NCBI RefSeq assembly: GCF_002959775.1
Contig: NZ_PPCX01000012.1
Span: forward strand, 62,001 to 126,000
Length of the DNA stretch: 64,000 bases
Origin: Veillonella rogosae JCM 15642
GTDB taxonomy: Bacteria; Bacillota; Negativicutes; Veillonellales; Veillonellaceae
Direction of reading: 5' to 3'
This document shows positions 39,434 through 47,676 of this stretch, piece after piece; position 1 is the stretch's first letter, and each line of letters starts with the position of its first letter. Made by a program: the position numbers and the translations under genes. The notes beneath the pieces were generated by a model. It had not been told where the DNA came from and did not search any database. It worked only from the letters and a program-made list of their open reading frames with translations.

Positions 39434-39913
39434 TCACCAATGATATGGTTCATTTCGATTAATTTTTGACGCTCGATAGATTTGCTCCACCAATAGTAAT
39501 CGCACCATTTGGTGAGTAAAGGTCATAGGGCTAAAGGATAATTTAAAATTTACCGACTGGCGCAATGCTTCACTAACACCAAAAGCTCCGCCAATGATAA
39601 AAGCCATATCGCTAACGCCATCAACCTCTAGCTTTGCTACAGTCTTAGCTAAATCTTCAGAAGACATCGTTTTACCGTACACATCAAGTAAAACCGTATA
39701 GGCATTTTTAGGAACTACTTTTAGTAATCGTTCCCCCTCATCATCTACTACTTGCTTACGATCCGCATCACTTGGTTTATCTCCAATTTTACTTTCATTT
39801 AGTTCTGTAATCGTAATGCCCCCGTATGGTCGCATTCGTTTTACAAACTCCGCAACGCCATCACGCAAATAAGCATCTTTTAGCTTGCCAATACAAACTA
39901 CATAAAATCTCAT
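39434..39913 (-). CDS. rlmH: 23S rRNA (pseudouridine1915-N3)-methyltransferase RlmH
   Basis: SPOUT-fold methyltransferase acting on helix 69 of 23S rRNA. The 159-residue protein has FIIGGAFGVSEALR (SAM-binding knot), SFSPMTFTHQMVRLLLVEQI and the invariant C-terminal NEPYHW. It follows the walJ-like gene by 3 bp. Confidence 0.96.
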   Translation of the reverse strand: MRFYVVCIGKLKDAYLRDGVAEFVKRMRPYGGITITELNESKIGDKPSDADRKQVVDDEGERLLKVVPKNAYTVLLDVYGKTMSSEDLAKTVAKLEVDGVSDMAFIIGGAFGVSEALRQSVNFKLSFSPMTFTHQMVRLLLVEQIYRASKINRNEPYHW

Positions 39914-39916
39914 ATT

Positions 39917-40723
39917 TTACCTCTTTACGGATTTCATAGATACAATTTCATTAGGTTGTCCATGTTGCAATTTCATTTCAGGTCCAATGCGAACACCACC
40001 ATCAACAAGCATTTTTCCAATCGTTTGGGTAACAAGGACCGCGTTATTATTATTCTCAGAACGGTGGGCCAAAATAACTTGCATAAAGTCAGGTCGATTC
40101 ATCATGAGCAACGCTTGTGCGGCCATCTCATTACTTAGATGACCTTCATCACTAGCGACCCGTTGTTTCAAAAACGGTTGATATGGACCAAAGCGCAGCA
40201 TATGAGGGTCATAATTAGCTTCTAGCACTAACAAGGTCGTATCATCCATGCGGTGCAAGATACTATCGGAAATCACACCTGTATCGGTAACGATAGTAGC
40301 CTTATCTTTTCCTGCAAAAACATTGATTCCAATAGGGTCTGCCGCATCATGACTCACTGCAAAGGGTTCCACAATGAGATTTCCCAATGTTAAACTACCT
40401 TTCGTCAGTTCAATTAATTGATTCTTTGGTACGATTAACTTATTTTGAATCTCACGCCACGTTCCTTGCTTTGTATACACAGGAATATCAAAACGTTTCA
40501 ACAGTTGCTGTAGCCCAGCTATATGATCACTATGTTCATGACTGATAAATATACCCTCTACCTGTGCCATATCGATATGTAATTCTTTTAAACCATTGAC
40601 GATTCGTCGACAACTAATGCCTACATCGTGCAATATGACGGAGTTTCCTTTTTTTATTACTGTACAATTGCCCTTGCTACCACTAGCAATGACATGGACC
40701 TCCAACGGTGAGGATTCACTCAT
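39917..40723 (-). CDS. walJ: WalJ/YycJ-like metallo-beta-lactamase-fold hydrolase
   Basis: A 268-residue MBL-fold protein with the metal motif SHEHSDH(IAGL) and further ligands in SHDAADP and TDTGVIS. YycJ/WalJ is reported as a 5'-to-3' double-strand DNA exonuclease linked to mismatch repair. In Firmicutes it is often followed by rlmH, as here. ATG at 40721-40723 has GGAGTG upstream. No walRK genes are nearby, so the name rests on sequence type and the rlmH link. Confidence 0.85.
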   Translation of the reverse strand: MSESSPLEVHVIASGSKGNCTVIKKGNSVILHDVGISCRRIVNGLKELHIDMAQVEGIFISHEHSDHIAGLQQLLKRFDIPVYTKQGTWREIQNKLIVPKNQLIELTKGSLTLGNLIVEPFAVSHDAADPIGINVFAGKDKATIVTDTGVISDSILHRMDDTTLLVLEANYDPHMLRFGPYQPFLKQRVASDEGHLSNEMAAQALLMMNRPDFMQVILAHRSENNNNAVLVTQTIGKMLVDGGVRIGPEMKLQHGQPNEIVSMKSVKR

Positions 40724-40832
40724 CAAAACACTCCATATACTTAATCATAATTCTTTACATATTCTTGTGAAAGTCAGTGACTTACTTATTCGATATAACT
40801 ATTGTATTAAGTTATATAACCGTAAACTATCA

Positions 40833-42020
40833 TTACTTGCTTTCAGATAAGTCAGACAAACGCTCTACAAAATAAGCCATATTAGATTCGATATCTGGAC
40901 CTCTACGGAACATATCGCCTCCAACGAGGAACATTGTATCATTGCCATATAACTTAACTAGTTCATTAAGACGAGCATCGGTTACACCACCACCTGGAGC
41001 TGGGCAAGCGGCTTTCATCAATGCCATGGGTTGTTTAATATAATTCGAAATTCTCTTGCATTGCTCCTCTGTGAAAGTAAAACGTCCACCATAAGAAACA
41101 AAGATAGGCATATCGGCTCCAAAGATACGAGGTAACAAGCCTAGTTGTAGATAATCTGCCACACCAGACGTACCAGGGCTCACAAAGCCACCAGAGTAAG
41201 CTGGATGATGAATAATTGGCAGACCTAGTTTCTTATCGGTAGCCAATTTATGAAGCCACCCAAAACCTACAAGACCTGACGCCACCATGAGGGCCGTAGC
41301 ACCAGCCTCTTTAGCAAAATAAGCACGCTCAATTACATCTGTACCATCTCCAGATACATTGGCTGCATATAAAGTATGTGTACCATGAGCAGCATTCATT
41401 TCCTGCACCATAGCAGCACATCGTTTTACTCGATCTTTATATTGAGAAAAAGACTGATTGGAGATGCCGTGGTCATCCTTAATCACATCTGCCCCACCGC
41501 GTGTATAAGCACCACACATACGAGCTAACTCTTCATTAGGTGTTCCCATAGGTTTTACAACAGCTTGAATCATAGGTCGTGCCGTTGTATGTACTAATTC
41601 ACGAATACCTTGCAAACCAAACTGAGGTCCGTTAAACACATCATAAAGAGTTTGACATAATTCTACATCTACCACCCAGATATGAGGTTGTAAGGACGAG
41701 TTTCCAAAGACAACATTCAAAAATTGTGTCGCTTCTAAAGCTGTAGTATCTACAAGATACGAAATACGAGCTACATAGTAACGAGATACATCGATTACAG
41801 CATTTGGCATAATGCCAACATTGGCATATGCAGAACCTTGCTCTATAGGCTCAAGAGATTCTAATCGACCAGTGACGGTCTCTTTGATATATGGGTCAGT
41901 AACAAACTCATAAGGGAATTCTATGGTTTGTTCTACTTGAACAGCCCAAGCAATGGCTTTTGCTTCTTCATATGAACTTGCTTCTATTCGATACGTAACT
42001 ATAAATCGCTCGTCTTTCAT
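40833..42020 (-). CDS. RuBisCO-like protein (form IV)
   Basis: A 395-residue homologue of the RuBisCO large subunit. The N-terminal alpha/beta domain (about 1-130) is followed by a TIM barrel. VVKPMGTPNEE corresponds to the active-site Lys175 strand, and GGADVIKDDHG to the carbamylated Lys201/Asp203 segment. The residue matching Glu204 is His. Loop 6 carries no obvious Lys334. These changes rule out carboxylase activity; the family includes enolases, isomerases and decarboxylases of sugar or sulfur metabolites. The start is the ATG at 42018-42020 after AAAGGAG. It stands alone between walJ and a purine permease, with its own promoter. Substrate unknown. Confidence 0.88.
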   Translation of the reverse strand: MKDERFIVTYRIEASSYEEAKAIAWAVQVEQTIEFPYEFVTDPYIKETVTGRLESLEPIEQGSAYANVGIMPNAVIDVSRYYVARISYLVDTTALEATQFLNVVFGNSSLQPHIWVVDVELCQTLYDVFNGPQFGLQGIRELVHTTARPMIQAVVKPMGTPNEELARMCGAYTRGGADVIKDDHGISNQSFSQYKDRVKRCAAMVQEMNAAHGTHTLYAANVSGDGTDVIERAYFAKEAGATALMVASGLVGFGWLHKLATDKKLGLPIIHHPAYSGGFVSPGTSGVADYLQLGLLPRIFGADMPIFVSYGGRFTFTEEQCKRISNYIKQPMALMKAACPAPGGGVTDARLNELVKLYGNDTMFLVGGDMFRRGPDIESNMAYFVERLSDLSESK

Positions 42021-42050
42021 AATGCTTCTCCTTTGCAATAATATTATTTA

Positions 42051-42079
42051 ATTATATACCAAAGTAGTACACGATTCCA
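42051..42079 (-). promoter_or_regulatory. Probable promoter of the RuBisCO-like gene
   Basis: On the minus strand TGGAAT (42074-42079), 17-bp spacer and a perfect TATAAT (42051-42056), just downstream of the permease terminator and about 30 bp before the start codon. The -35 is weak. Confidence 0.5.
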
Positions 42080-42082
42080 TAC

Positions 42083-42120
42083 AAAAAAGGACTCACTCTA
42101 AATCCAGAGTGAGCCCTTTT
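42083..42120 (-). terminator. Intrinsic terminator after the purine permease
   Basis: An 11-bp stem with one mismatch (42089-42099 with 42106-42116), then a T-run on the minus strand. It separates the purine block from the RuBisCO-like gene. Confidence 0.85.
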
Positions 42121-42224
42121 AAAATCGAAAACATGTATATAGATGTTTTACCTATACAAACAAGGTTTCTATTGTGAAATACAATACATGTAATCGTATG
42201 AGAATAAACTCGTTTAACTATATA

Positions 42225-43610
42225 TTATTGATAGAAATGTTTAGGGTAGCCTTTGAATCGTGTGAAGTGACGGTATTTACGTGTTGCACGATTAGGTTCG
42301 TTAACAGTTTTGTAACCAAAGCCGTTGAATACAACGTTTAGAAGAACGGCAATGATACTACCAGCTGTGATACCAGATTTCAAAAGAATTTGAGCCCAAT
42401 CTGGGAAATGAGCGTAGAAGTTAGGCGCAGCTAGAGGAATCATGGATACACCAATACTGATTGCTACTAACATCAAGTTGTAGTTACCATCAAAGCTAAC
42501 TTTACCAAGGGAACGGATACCGCTGGCAATAATCATACCAAACATTGCGATACCTGCACCGCCTAAAACGGCATTTGGGATACAAGCTACGATAGCAGCT
42601 AATTTAGGGAAAAGACCTAATAAAATAAGAATAACACCAGATGCTGCTACAACGAAGCGGCTCTTAACACGTGTTACAGCGATAAGACCAACGTTTTGAG
42701 CGAACGCTGTGTAAGGGAAGCTGTTAAGAATACCACCGATTAAAGTAGATAAGCCATCAGCACGAAGTACTGCAGCCAACTCTTTTTGACCGATAGGTTT
42801 ATCAACGATTTCGCCTACTGCGATACTGTCACCAGTTGTTTCAACCATAACTACGAGCATTACAATAATCATAGAAATCATAGAAGCAAAGTCAAAGGTT
42901 GGAAGACCAAAATAGAACGGTGTTACAATGGATACCCATTGAGAACGACCTACTTCGGAGAAGTCAGTAACACCACAAAGCATAGCAAGGGCTGTACCAA
43001 GGATAAGACCTACTAAGATTGCTAGATTACCAATAAATCCTTTACCAAATCGATAGGTTATAATAACAATAATAAATGTAGCTACACCAAGAGCAATGTT
43101 AAGCAGATCCCCAAAGTGTGGACTGCCTGCACCGCCGCCCATCCATTTAACTGCTACTGGCATCAAGTTGATACCAATAATAGTAATGATAGTGCCTGTT
43201 ACTACAGGTGGGAATAGACGAATTAAACGACTAAAGAATGGAGCCACAAGGAATGTAAAGAGACCGGCTACGATAATCGCACCGTAGATAGTTGTAATAT
43301 CATGCTGCTGACCAATCATAATCATTGGACCTACAGAAGCAAATGTTACACCTTGAATAAGAGGAATACGACCACCGATAGGACCAAAGCCTAATGTTTG
43401 AATCAATGTAGCAACACCACATGTGAACAAGTCGGCCGTAATCAAACGAATTAAGTCTTCAATAGGTAAGTTCATCGCTTGTGCGATGATGATTGGTACC
43501 GCTACTGCACCTGCGTACATAGCTAGTACGTGCTGTAAGCCATAAGCAAACAATTGCGGGATTGGCAGCATACCATCTACATGGTCGACGCCAGATATAG
43601 CTTTACTCAT
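42225..43610 (-). CDS. NCS2-family purine (xanthine/urate) permease
   Basis: A 461-residue transporter with 14 predicted segments. The NCS2 motif QNVGLIAVTRVKSR is present, as is the ETTGDS motif in VMVETTGDSIAVGEI, which supplies the substrate-binding Glu in UraA/UacT-type proteins. The position next to xanthine dehydrogenase and catabolic genes points to xanthine or urate as substrate. The start is the ATG at 43608-43610 (GAGGTG upstream). Confidence 0.9.
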   Translation of the reverse strand: MSKAISGVDHVDGMLPIPQLFAYGLQHVLAMYAGAVAVPIIIAQAMNLPIEDLIRLITADLFTCGVATLIQTLGFGPIGGRIPLIQGVTFASVGPMIMIGQQHDITTIYGAIIVAGLFTFLVAPFFSRLIRLFPPVVTGTIITIIGINLMPVAVKWMGGGAGSPHFGDLLNIALGVATFIIVIITYRFGKGFIGNLAILVGLILGTALAMLCGVTDFSEVGRSQWVSIVTPFYFGLPTFDFASMISMIIVMLVVMVETTGDSIAVGEIVDKPIGQKELAAVLRADGLSTLIGGILNSFPYTAFAQNVGLIAVTRVKSRFVVAASGVILILLGLFPKLAAIVACIPNAVLGGAGIAMFGMIIASGIRSLGKVSFDGNYNLMLVAISIGVSMIPLAAPNFYAHFPDWAQILLKSGITAGSIIAVLLNVVFNGFGYKTVNEPNRATRKYRHFTRFKGYPKHFYQ

Positions 43611-43723
43611 AAGAATCACCTCATATCTTACGTTTTAGTTACTAGTAAAATAATATAGTCATACTATCGTACATGATAGAGTTTAGAGAAATCTCATCGA
43701 CTTCACGTGAGAACCTTGATAGC

Positions 43724-43742
43724 TAGGGGCCTAAGGCCCCTA
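43724..43742. promoter_or_regulatory. Perfect GC-rich palindromic hairpin between xdh and permease genes
   Basis: Eight-bp perfect arms (TAGGGGCC / GGCCCCTA) with a three-base loop. It lies 17 bp past the dehydrogenase stop and is not followed by a T-run on the minus strand. It may protect the mRNA 3' end or partly attenuate permease transcription. Confidence 0.5.
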
Positions 43743-43759
43743 CCCATTAAGCAAATATT

Positions 43760-46309
43760 CTATTTTTTATAACCGGTATGTTGAATTGGCAAAGATCTAC
43801 GTGGTTCTCCGTCAATACGACGATACGCATTTGCAATAGCTGGTGCAATTGGAATACTGGAAATTTCACCAATACCTTTAGCGCCGTATGCATATTGTTC
43901 TGGTGTCCCCTTTTCAATCAAATTTACATGAATTGGTGGACATTGTGTCGCTCTAAGAAGACCTAGAGTACCATATTTAGCTGTTACATAGCCATCTTTA
44001 TAAGGGAAGTCTTCTGTTACAGCAAAGCCCATACCCATGATAGCGCCGCCTTCAGCTTGACCAGCACAAGATTGTGGGTTAACTACGCGACCTACGTCGT
44101 ATGCTACATGTAAATCAGCAATTTTATTATCTTCACCAATTGTTGCTACACAAGCACCGTAACCATAGGCAACGTGGTTTTTTGGATGTGGTTTATCAGA
44201 GTTGAATGGATCTGTTTCACCAAGGAACTCTTCATAAATTTCTACGCCATTCAGTTCTTCTAATGTCTTAGTTTCTAACATTTCTTTCAAGCGAAGACTT
44301 GCTTTGCGAGTTGCTTCACCAGTGAATACTGTTTGACGAGATGCAGTAGTTGTACCAGAGTCTGGTGTACGTACTGTATCAGGGCGTTCTACAAATACTT
44401 TGTCAGCTGTCAAACCAGTTGTTTCACAAAGAACTTGGGTAGCCATAGTAGCCATACCTTGACCGATACAAGCTGCGCCAGTACGGATGCGAACTTTACC
44501 GTCACGTACTTCTAAGATAATGCGGCCAGTATCAGGTAAACCTACACCGATACCACTGTTTTTCAAACATACTGCAAGACCTGTACGGTCAGATGCATAG
44601 TATGCATCTTTTACTGCTTCCAAACATTCTGCTAATGCAGTTTCTTCGGAGCAAATTTGGCCATTTGGTAAGGAGTCACCAGGGCGAACAACGTTTTTAT
44701 AACGGAATTCCCAAGGATCCATACCTACCAATGCAGCTAATTCATCAATATTTTGTTCTTGACCAAAGATAGTTTGTGTTACGCCGAACCCGCGGAACGC
44801 ACCACCAGGAACAGTATTTGTGTAAACACAAACCCCATCAAAGGCAAAGTTATCAAATTTGTAAGGACCACAAGAGTGTGTACCTGCACGTTGAAGTACA
44901 GGACCACCTAAGGATGCATATGCACCACAGTTAGATACGATGTTTACCTTACTTGCTACCAAGTTACCTTCTGCGTCACAAGCAGTAGTAATATCCATTT
45001 CCATCGCATGGCGCTTAGGGTGAATATTAAGACTTTCTTGACGAGAGAATAGAACCTTAGTTGGTTTACCTGTAAGCCAAGCTACAAGAGATGCATGATG
45101 CTGTACACTCATGTCCTCTTTACCACCAAAGCCGCCACCTACGAGCATGCTATGAACTTTTACGGATTCCTCAGGAATGCCAAGCATACGAGATACTTCG
45201 TGGCGATCATCGTAAACGTTTTGACTACCGGAATGTAAATGAATTACATCGCCTTCACGATATGCTACAGCACATTCAGGCTCCATGAACGCATGGTCTG
45301 TTTGAGGTGTAGAATAGTGATTTGTAACAACAAATGCAGCCTCTGCAATAGCCTTATCTACATCGCCACGAGATAATGTTTGACGAGACAATACATTTCC
45401 ATTTGGATGTAATTGAGGCGCATCTGGTTTCAATGCTTCTAATGGATCTACTACAGGCTCTAACTCTGTATAATCAACTTCAACGAGAGCAAGAACTTCG
45501 TCCAAGTATTTTTTCTCTGTAGTTGCTACGAGTGCAATTGCATCACCTACATAACGAGTGATATCGCCTTCTGCAATGAGCACATCCCAGTCTGCCACTA
45601 AGTGACCAGTTTTATTGAATGGAACATCTTTTGCAGTTAAAGCCGTTACACATTTAGGATGTGCAAGTGCTTTAGAAACATCAACGCGATCAACTCTAGC
45701 GCGAGGATATTTAGAGCGCAATGCTTTAGCATAAATCATGCCGTCCATATGGATATCATCAGCGTATTGTCCAGTACCTAGTGCTTTTTCCTCCGCGTCT
45801 ACACGGTGTAAACGAGCACCTACATTACCAGTTGTATCCTTTTCAGGAACTGGTAAGTTCTCACGGAACATTTTTGCTGCTAGCATAATGCCTTCTTCGA
45901 TTTTCACATAGCCTGTACAACGACAAATATTACCTAAAATAGCTTTTTTAACATCATCAGCTGTAGGATTATTATTTTCGTCAATCAACGCTTTTGCACT
46001 AATAATCATACCAGGGATACAGAAGCCACATTGCACTGCTCCGCATTCACCAAAAGCATAGGTGTATACTGCTTTTTCCCACTCAGTTAGGCCCTCAATC
46101 GTTACAACTGATTTACCATCCAATTGGGATAATTTACTTACACAAGCCTTAGCTTTTTTTCCGTCTATAATTACTGTACACGTACCACAAGCACCCGCAC
46201 TACAACCTTCTTTAGTGCCCGTTAATTTCAAATCAGCTCGCAAGAAATCAATTAAACGCTGATCCTCTTGAACCTCATGTTGGGTGCCATTCACTTGAAA
46301 GCGGTACAT
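43760..46309 (-). CDS. xdhD: Xanthine dehydrogenase-type molybdoenzyme (fused 2Fe-2S and Mo domains)
   Basis: An 849-residue hydroxylase. The N-terminal ferredoxin domain has CSAGACGTC and the second cluster domain has CGFCIPGM ... CRCTGY. From about residue 170 the molybdenum-binding part follows, with GGGFGGKE, GAFRGFGVTQ, GQGMATMATQ and the catalytic-Glu motif AKGIGE. It lacks an FAD domain. The type matches XdhD-like, so-called selenium-dependent xanthine dehydrogenases of purine-fermenting loci. The start chosen is the ATG at 46307-46309 after AAAGGAGGG; ten upstream codons would run into that site. No FAD-subunit gene (ygfM-like) is in the cluster. Confidence 0.9.
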   Translation of the reverse strand: MYRFQVNGTQHEVQEDQRLIDFLRADLKLTGTKEGCSAGACGTCTVIIDGKKAKACVSKLSQLDGKSVVTIEGLTEWEKAVYTYAFGECGAVQCGFCIPGMIISAKALIDENNNPTADDVKKAILGNICRCTGYVKIEEGIMLAAKMFRENLPVPEKDTTGNVGARLHRVDAEEKALGTGQYADDIHMDGMIYAKALRSKYPRARVDRVDVSKALAHPKCVTALTAKDVPFNKTGHLVADWDVLIAEGDITRYVGDAIALVATTEKKYLDEVLALVEVDYTELEPVVDPLEALKPDAPQLHPNGNVLSRQTLSRGDVDKAIAEAAFVVTNHYSTPQTDHAFMEPECAVAYREGDVIHLHSGSQNVYDDRHEVSRMLGIPEESVKVHSMLVGGGFGGKEDMSVQHHASLVAWLTGKPTKVLFSRQESLNIHPKRHAMEMDITTACDAEGNLVASKVNIVSNCGAYASLGGPVLQRAGTHSCGPYKFDNFAFDGVCVYTNTVPGGAFRGFGVTQTIFGQEQNIDELAALVGMDPWEFRYKNVVRPGDSLPNGQICSEETALAECLEAVKDAYYASDRTGLAVCLKNSGIGVGLPDTGRIILEVRDGKVRIRTGAACIGQGMATMATQVLCETTGLTADKVFVERPDTVRTPDSGTTTASRQTVFTGEATRKASLRLKEMLETKTLEELNGVEIYEEFLGETDPFNSDKPHPKNHVAYGYGACVATIGEDNKIADLHVAYDVGRVVNPQSCAGQAEGGAIMGMGFAVTEDFPYKDGYVTAKYGTLGLLRATQCPPIHVNLIEKGTPEQYAYGAKGIGEISSIPIAPAIANAYRRIDGEPRRSLPIQHTGYKK

Positions 46310-46326
46310 ATATAGCCCTCCTTTCA

Positions 46327-47676
46327 TTAAGGAATACATTCACCAAGATATGATTCTGTTAAGGATCCATCTTGTACCACATGGTGACCTCTAAGGATTA
46401 CATCGCGAACCTTACCGGTTACGGATATCCCCTCATAAGGTATATAGTCAGCCTTTGTATGGGCAGACTCTTTTGAAAGAACATGTTCTACGCTCTTATC
46501 AACAATTGTAATATCCCCATCACTACCTACAGCTAATGTCCCCTTCTTAGGATACATGCCATATAGTTTCGCGGGATTTTCACTAACTAGTTTCATAAAA
46601 TCTACGGCACTCATATTGCATTGGTTTACCAATACATCATAAGCGACGATACCCCGCTCCTCAGCGCCTGGAATGCCGCCTGGAATACGGGTAAAGTCAT
46701 GACGACTTTTTAGTTTTTGACCCTCAAAATTGAAGCTACAGTGATCGGAGCCAATAGTTTGGAATGTTCCATTTACTAAGGCTTCCTTTAATGTCATTTG
46801 ATCTACTTTAGTTCTAAGAGGTGGACTCATCACATATTTAGCGCCTTCATAGTTAGGCAAGCTATATCGTGATTCATCAAGTACCAAATATTGTGGACAG
46901 GTTTCACAAGTTACAGTATGACCTAATGCGCGTTCTCGAAGGATTTCTTCTACCCCTTCTTTAGAACTTACATGCACAACATGTACTGGATACTCTAGAG
47001 AAGCGCCGATTGTACTAAATCGTTTAATTGATTCGGATTCAATCATAGCTGGTCTCGTAAGAGGATGATTACTTATATCTAATTCACCGCGCTTACGCTT
47101 ATCAGCTACGAGTGCATCGATGAGATCACCATTTTCACAGTGAGCTCCTACAAGTGCGCCTGTTGGTTTGATAGCTTCAATAGCGTCATAAATCTCACGG
47201 TCCGTTAAACGGAAGCCATAAGCTAAATATACCTTAAAGGATGATACACCAGCTTCAACTACTTTTGGGATTTCACCGGCCACAGTATCATTCATTTCTA
47301 CAAGTTCCATATGGAATTTGTAGTCACAGGAGCAATGCCCTGCGGCACGCTCCTTATGAACCTCTAAGCCTTTACAAAGGGAGCCTTCCTCAGGAGAAGC
47401 AAAATTGATAATTGAAGTAGTCCCGCCAAGGATAGCAGCCTTTGTGCCACTATCAAAATCATCCGCAGTAGATGCTAAAGCATTAGTCATTTGGAAGTGT
47501 GTATGAGGATCTATAAATCCTGGGAATACATAGCAACCTTTTGCATCAATTACTTTAGCTCCTTCTGGAACAGGAACGTGTTCATCGATGGCGACAATTT
47601 TGTCGCCATCAATTAATAAATCTCCGGTAAGGATTCGATCAGTTAAGACCAATTCCCCTTGTTGTATGATAATCAT
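46327..47676 (-). CDS. hyuA: Hydantoinase/dihydropyrimidinase-family amidohydrolase
   Basis: Cyclic amidohydrolase of 449 residues. The metal site is shown by DPHTHFQM and the carbamylated Lys by SSFKVYLAYG; HVVHVSS and GSDHCSF supply other ligands. In ygeXYW-type loci the D-hydantoinase homologue HyuA opens a ring intermediate of purine breakdown. Its ATG overlaps the ygfK-like stop (ATGA), so the two are translationally coupled. Confidence 0.9.
   Translation of the reverse strand: MIIIQQGELVLTDRILTGDLLIDGDKIVAIDEHVPVPEGAKVIDAKGCYVFPGFIDPHTHFQMTNALASTADDFDSGTKAAILGGTTSIINFASPEEGSLCKGLEVHKERAAGHCSCDYKFHMELVEMNDTVAGEIPKVVEAGVSSFKVYLAYGFRLTDREIYDAIEAIKPTGALVGAHCENGDLIDALVADKRKRGELDISNHPLTRPAMIESESIKRFSTIGASLEYPVHVVHVSSKEGVEEILRERALGHTVTCETCPQYLVLDESRYSLPNYEGAKYVMSPPLRTKVDQMTLKEALVNGTFQTIGSDHCSFNFEGQKLKSRHDFTRIPGGIPGAEERGIVAYDVLVNQCNMSAVDFMKLVSENPAKLYGMYPKKGTLAVGSDGDITIVDKSVEHVLSKESAHTKADYIPYEGISVTGKVRDVILRGHHVVQDGSLTESYLGECIP

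Noticed and set aside
40833-42020. True RuBisCO (carbon fixation)
   Set aside because: Key residues at the Glu204 and loop-6 lysine positions are replaced, and no phosphoribulokinase or carboxysome genes are present.
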